Source of the DNA: F1-60-MAGs149 sp037133215
GTDB taxonomy: Bacteria > Actinomycetota > Thermoleophilia > Gaiellales > F1-60-MAGs149
Assembly: GCA_037133215.1 (NCBI GenBank)
Contig: JBAXOM010000098.1
Location: 1 to 7,586 of the forward strand
Direction: 5' to 3'
Length of the DNA stretch: 7,586 bases
The notes beneath the pieces are model-generated. The model did not search any database and was not told the origin of the DNA. It saw nothing but the letters and a program-made list of their open reading frames with translations. Position numbers and translations under genes: made by a program. Position 1 is the first letter of the stretch; every line of letters begins with the position of its first letter. Of the stretch, positions 6,545 through 7,586 are shown piece by piece.

Positions 6545-7369
6545 GTGACCGTCCTCTTTGGACTCGGCACTGCCTTCGCGTGGGCATTCGCAAACGTCTT
6601 TACCCAGCAGGTCACGCGCACGAAGACCAAGCCCGCGGTGATCATGTTTTGGGTTCTCTCCGTTACCACGGCGGCGGTGTTGCCCCTTGCGCTAATCGTC
6701 GACCACCTTGAGGGGCCATGGACCGTTGCGGGGCTCGCCTGGCCCGTTGCAGCCGGTGTGCTCGCTGATATCGGGTTCTTCCTGCTTCTGCGCGCCTTAA
6801 GCAAGGGCAGCCTGAGTGTAATCGCGCCGATCATCGCGATGGAAGGTGGCCTCGCGACGATCTTCTCGATTGCACTCGGCGAGCGCCCATCCGCGCTGGT
6901 GTACGCGTTGATTCTCGTGGCGGTGATTGGGGCTGTGCTCGTTGCGCTGGAGCCGGGGCGCCGTACAGCGGCCGGTGCTCCCGAGGCAATCCTGGCGGCC
7001 GTTACCTATGCGGGCGTGCTCGTCTCTCTTGGCCAATCCGAGCTGCCCGACCTGACCACGGTTGGCATTACACGCGGAGTCAGTGTGCTCGTGATTCTGC
7101 CGGCCTTCCTCCTCGTCCGTCAGCTACCGCGTCGCGTCAACGTCTACCCCATCCTCTCGTGCGGGCTACTCGATGCCGTCGGCTTCGTCTGCTTCGCCTT
7201 CGCCGCCTCGATCGGTCCGCTGTCGGTCGCGTCGGTCACCGCCACCCAATGGGGCACCGCCGCAGCGCTGATCGGGATCATCGGCATGCGCGAGCGTCTT
7301 TTCGTCAACCAGTACATCGGTATCGCGGTGACGCTGCTTGCGGTGACGGGGCTCGGGCTTGCCAGCTAG
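6545..7369 (+). CDS. EamA/DMT-superfamily transporter, second of a tandem pair
   Basis: 274 aa, GTG start one base after the TAG of the previous gene; GGTGA (6534-6538), inside the last codons of that gene, gives a plausible ribosome site six bases upstream. The start is supported because both paralogues then begin MTVL. It has about 10 membrane helices in two EamA repeats: FAWAFANVFTQQ (11-22), KGSLSVIAPIIAMEGGLAT (87-105), GERPSA (112-117), loop EPGRRTAAGAPE (136-147), GPLSVASVTATQW (224-236), MRERLFVNQYIGIAVTLLAV (248-267). About half the residues match the preceding protein by eye, highest in the last 50 residues and around the loop, with one extra residue near position 30. This indicates an old tandem duplication rather than a fresh one. 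The two could act as separate carriers with different substrates or as partners. Its TAG overlaps the stop codon of the convergent gene to the right. Confidence 0.88.
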   Translation: MTVLFGLGTAFAWAFANVFTQQVTRTKTKPAVIMFWVLSVTTAAVLPLALIVDHLEGPWTVAGLAWPVAAGVLADIGFFLLLRALSKGSLSVIAPIIAMEGGLATIFSIALGERPSALVYALILVAVIGAVLVALEPGRRTAAGAPEAILAAVTYAGVLVSLGQSELPDLTTVGITRGVSVLVILPAFLLVRQLPRRVNVYPILSCGLLDAVGFVCFAFAASIGPLSVASVTATQWGTAAALIGIIGMRERLFVNQYIGIAVTLLAVTGLGLAS

Positions 7370-7586
7370 GTACGGCGTTGCAAAGCCGCGACCGATGCAG
7401 TCGAGAGCGGCTCACGCGTGATGCCCGTTGTGCCACCGCGCGTGGCGTAGGCCGTAATGCGACCCGAACGCTCGCCGTGATGGGCAAGCAGTTGGTGTCG
7501 TCGAATGTCGTGGATCAAAAAGTCGGCGGCTGCCTCGAGAGCGTCGATCACGACGAGAGCTCCAGCCTCTGCGCGCACGGCTTCGG
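7366..7586 (-). CDS. C-terminal end of an unidentified protein (partial)
   Basis: An open minus-strand frame enters from the right edge and ends at TAG (7368-7366); 72 codons are in view and the start lies outside. Third codon positions are mostly G or C as in the neighbouring genes, and the frame ends exactly where the convergent DMT gene ends, both of which support real coding. The fragment begins with an Ala/Leu-rich helix-like part (VVIDALEAAADFLIHDIRRHQ), then GERSGRITAY and ATRGGTTGITREPL before a short basic tail. The GGTT stretch in this position is faintly like the dimerisation helix region of pyrroline-5-carboxylate reductases, but the tail after it is shorter than in that family and I do not treat this as an identification. 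Confidence 0.6.
   Translation of the reverse strand, partial: EAVRAEAGALVVIDALEAAADFLIHDIRRHQLLAHHGERSGRITAYATRGGTTGITREPLSTASVAALQRRT

Overview
The window is a compact, gene-dense stretch of a high-GC bacterial chromosome. Hand-counted samples give about 64% G+C in the second kup gene and 53-55% in the first. It uses ATG and GTG starts and Shine-Dalgarno sites, and gaps between genes are very short. The protein styles (aerobe-type MttB homologue without pyrrolysine, DMT exporters, Kup K+ transporters, a LysR regulator of the 'HVxxGRW' type) fit an environmental high-GC bacterium, possibly Actinomycetota. The lineage is a guess: there is no rRNA or other strong marker here.

Layout from left to right: (1) the 3' end of a LysR-type regulator on the + strand (2-271); (2) two tandem kup-type potassium transporter genes on the - strand, kup2 (4150-2261) upstream of kup1 (2157-268), separated by 110 bp including the stop codon side (103 noncoding bases); (3) a short divergent intergenic region (4151-4269); (4) a + strand three-gene unit made of an MttB-superfamily methyltransferase (4270-5712) and two paralogous 10-TM EamA/DMT transporters (5722-6543 and 6545-7369), with gaps of 9 and 1 bases; (5) the 3' end of an unidentified - strand gene (7586-7366). 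At both convergent junctions (268-271 and 7366-7369) the opposing stop codons overlap, so there is no intergenic space for a conventional terminator.

Functional reading: the - strand pair should bring K+ into the cell by H+-coupled symport. The + strand unit looks like a small methylated-amine module: a non-pyrrolysine MttB homologue, whose characterised relatives demethylate quaternary amines such as glycine betaine, proline betaine or carnitine, with two membrane carriers made from the same transcript. K+ and betaines are both osmolytes, so the divergent arrangement may reflect osmotic or nutrient co-regulation; that link is inference. No corrinoid protein, reductive activator or second methyltransferase is present in the window, so the methyl acceptor is unknown. 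The most interesting item is the mttB-DMT-DMT unit. No CRISPR array, insertion sequence, tRNA, rRNA or prophage gene was seen.
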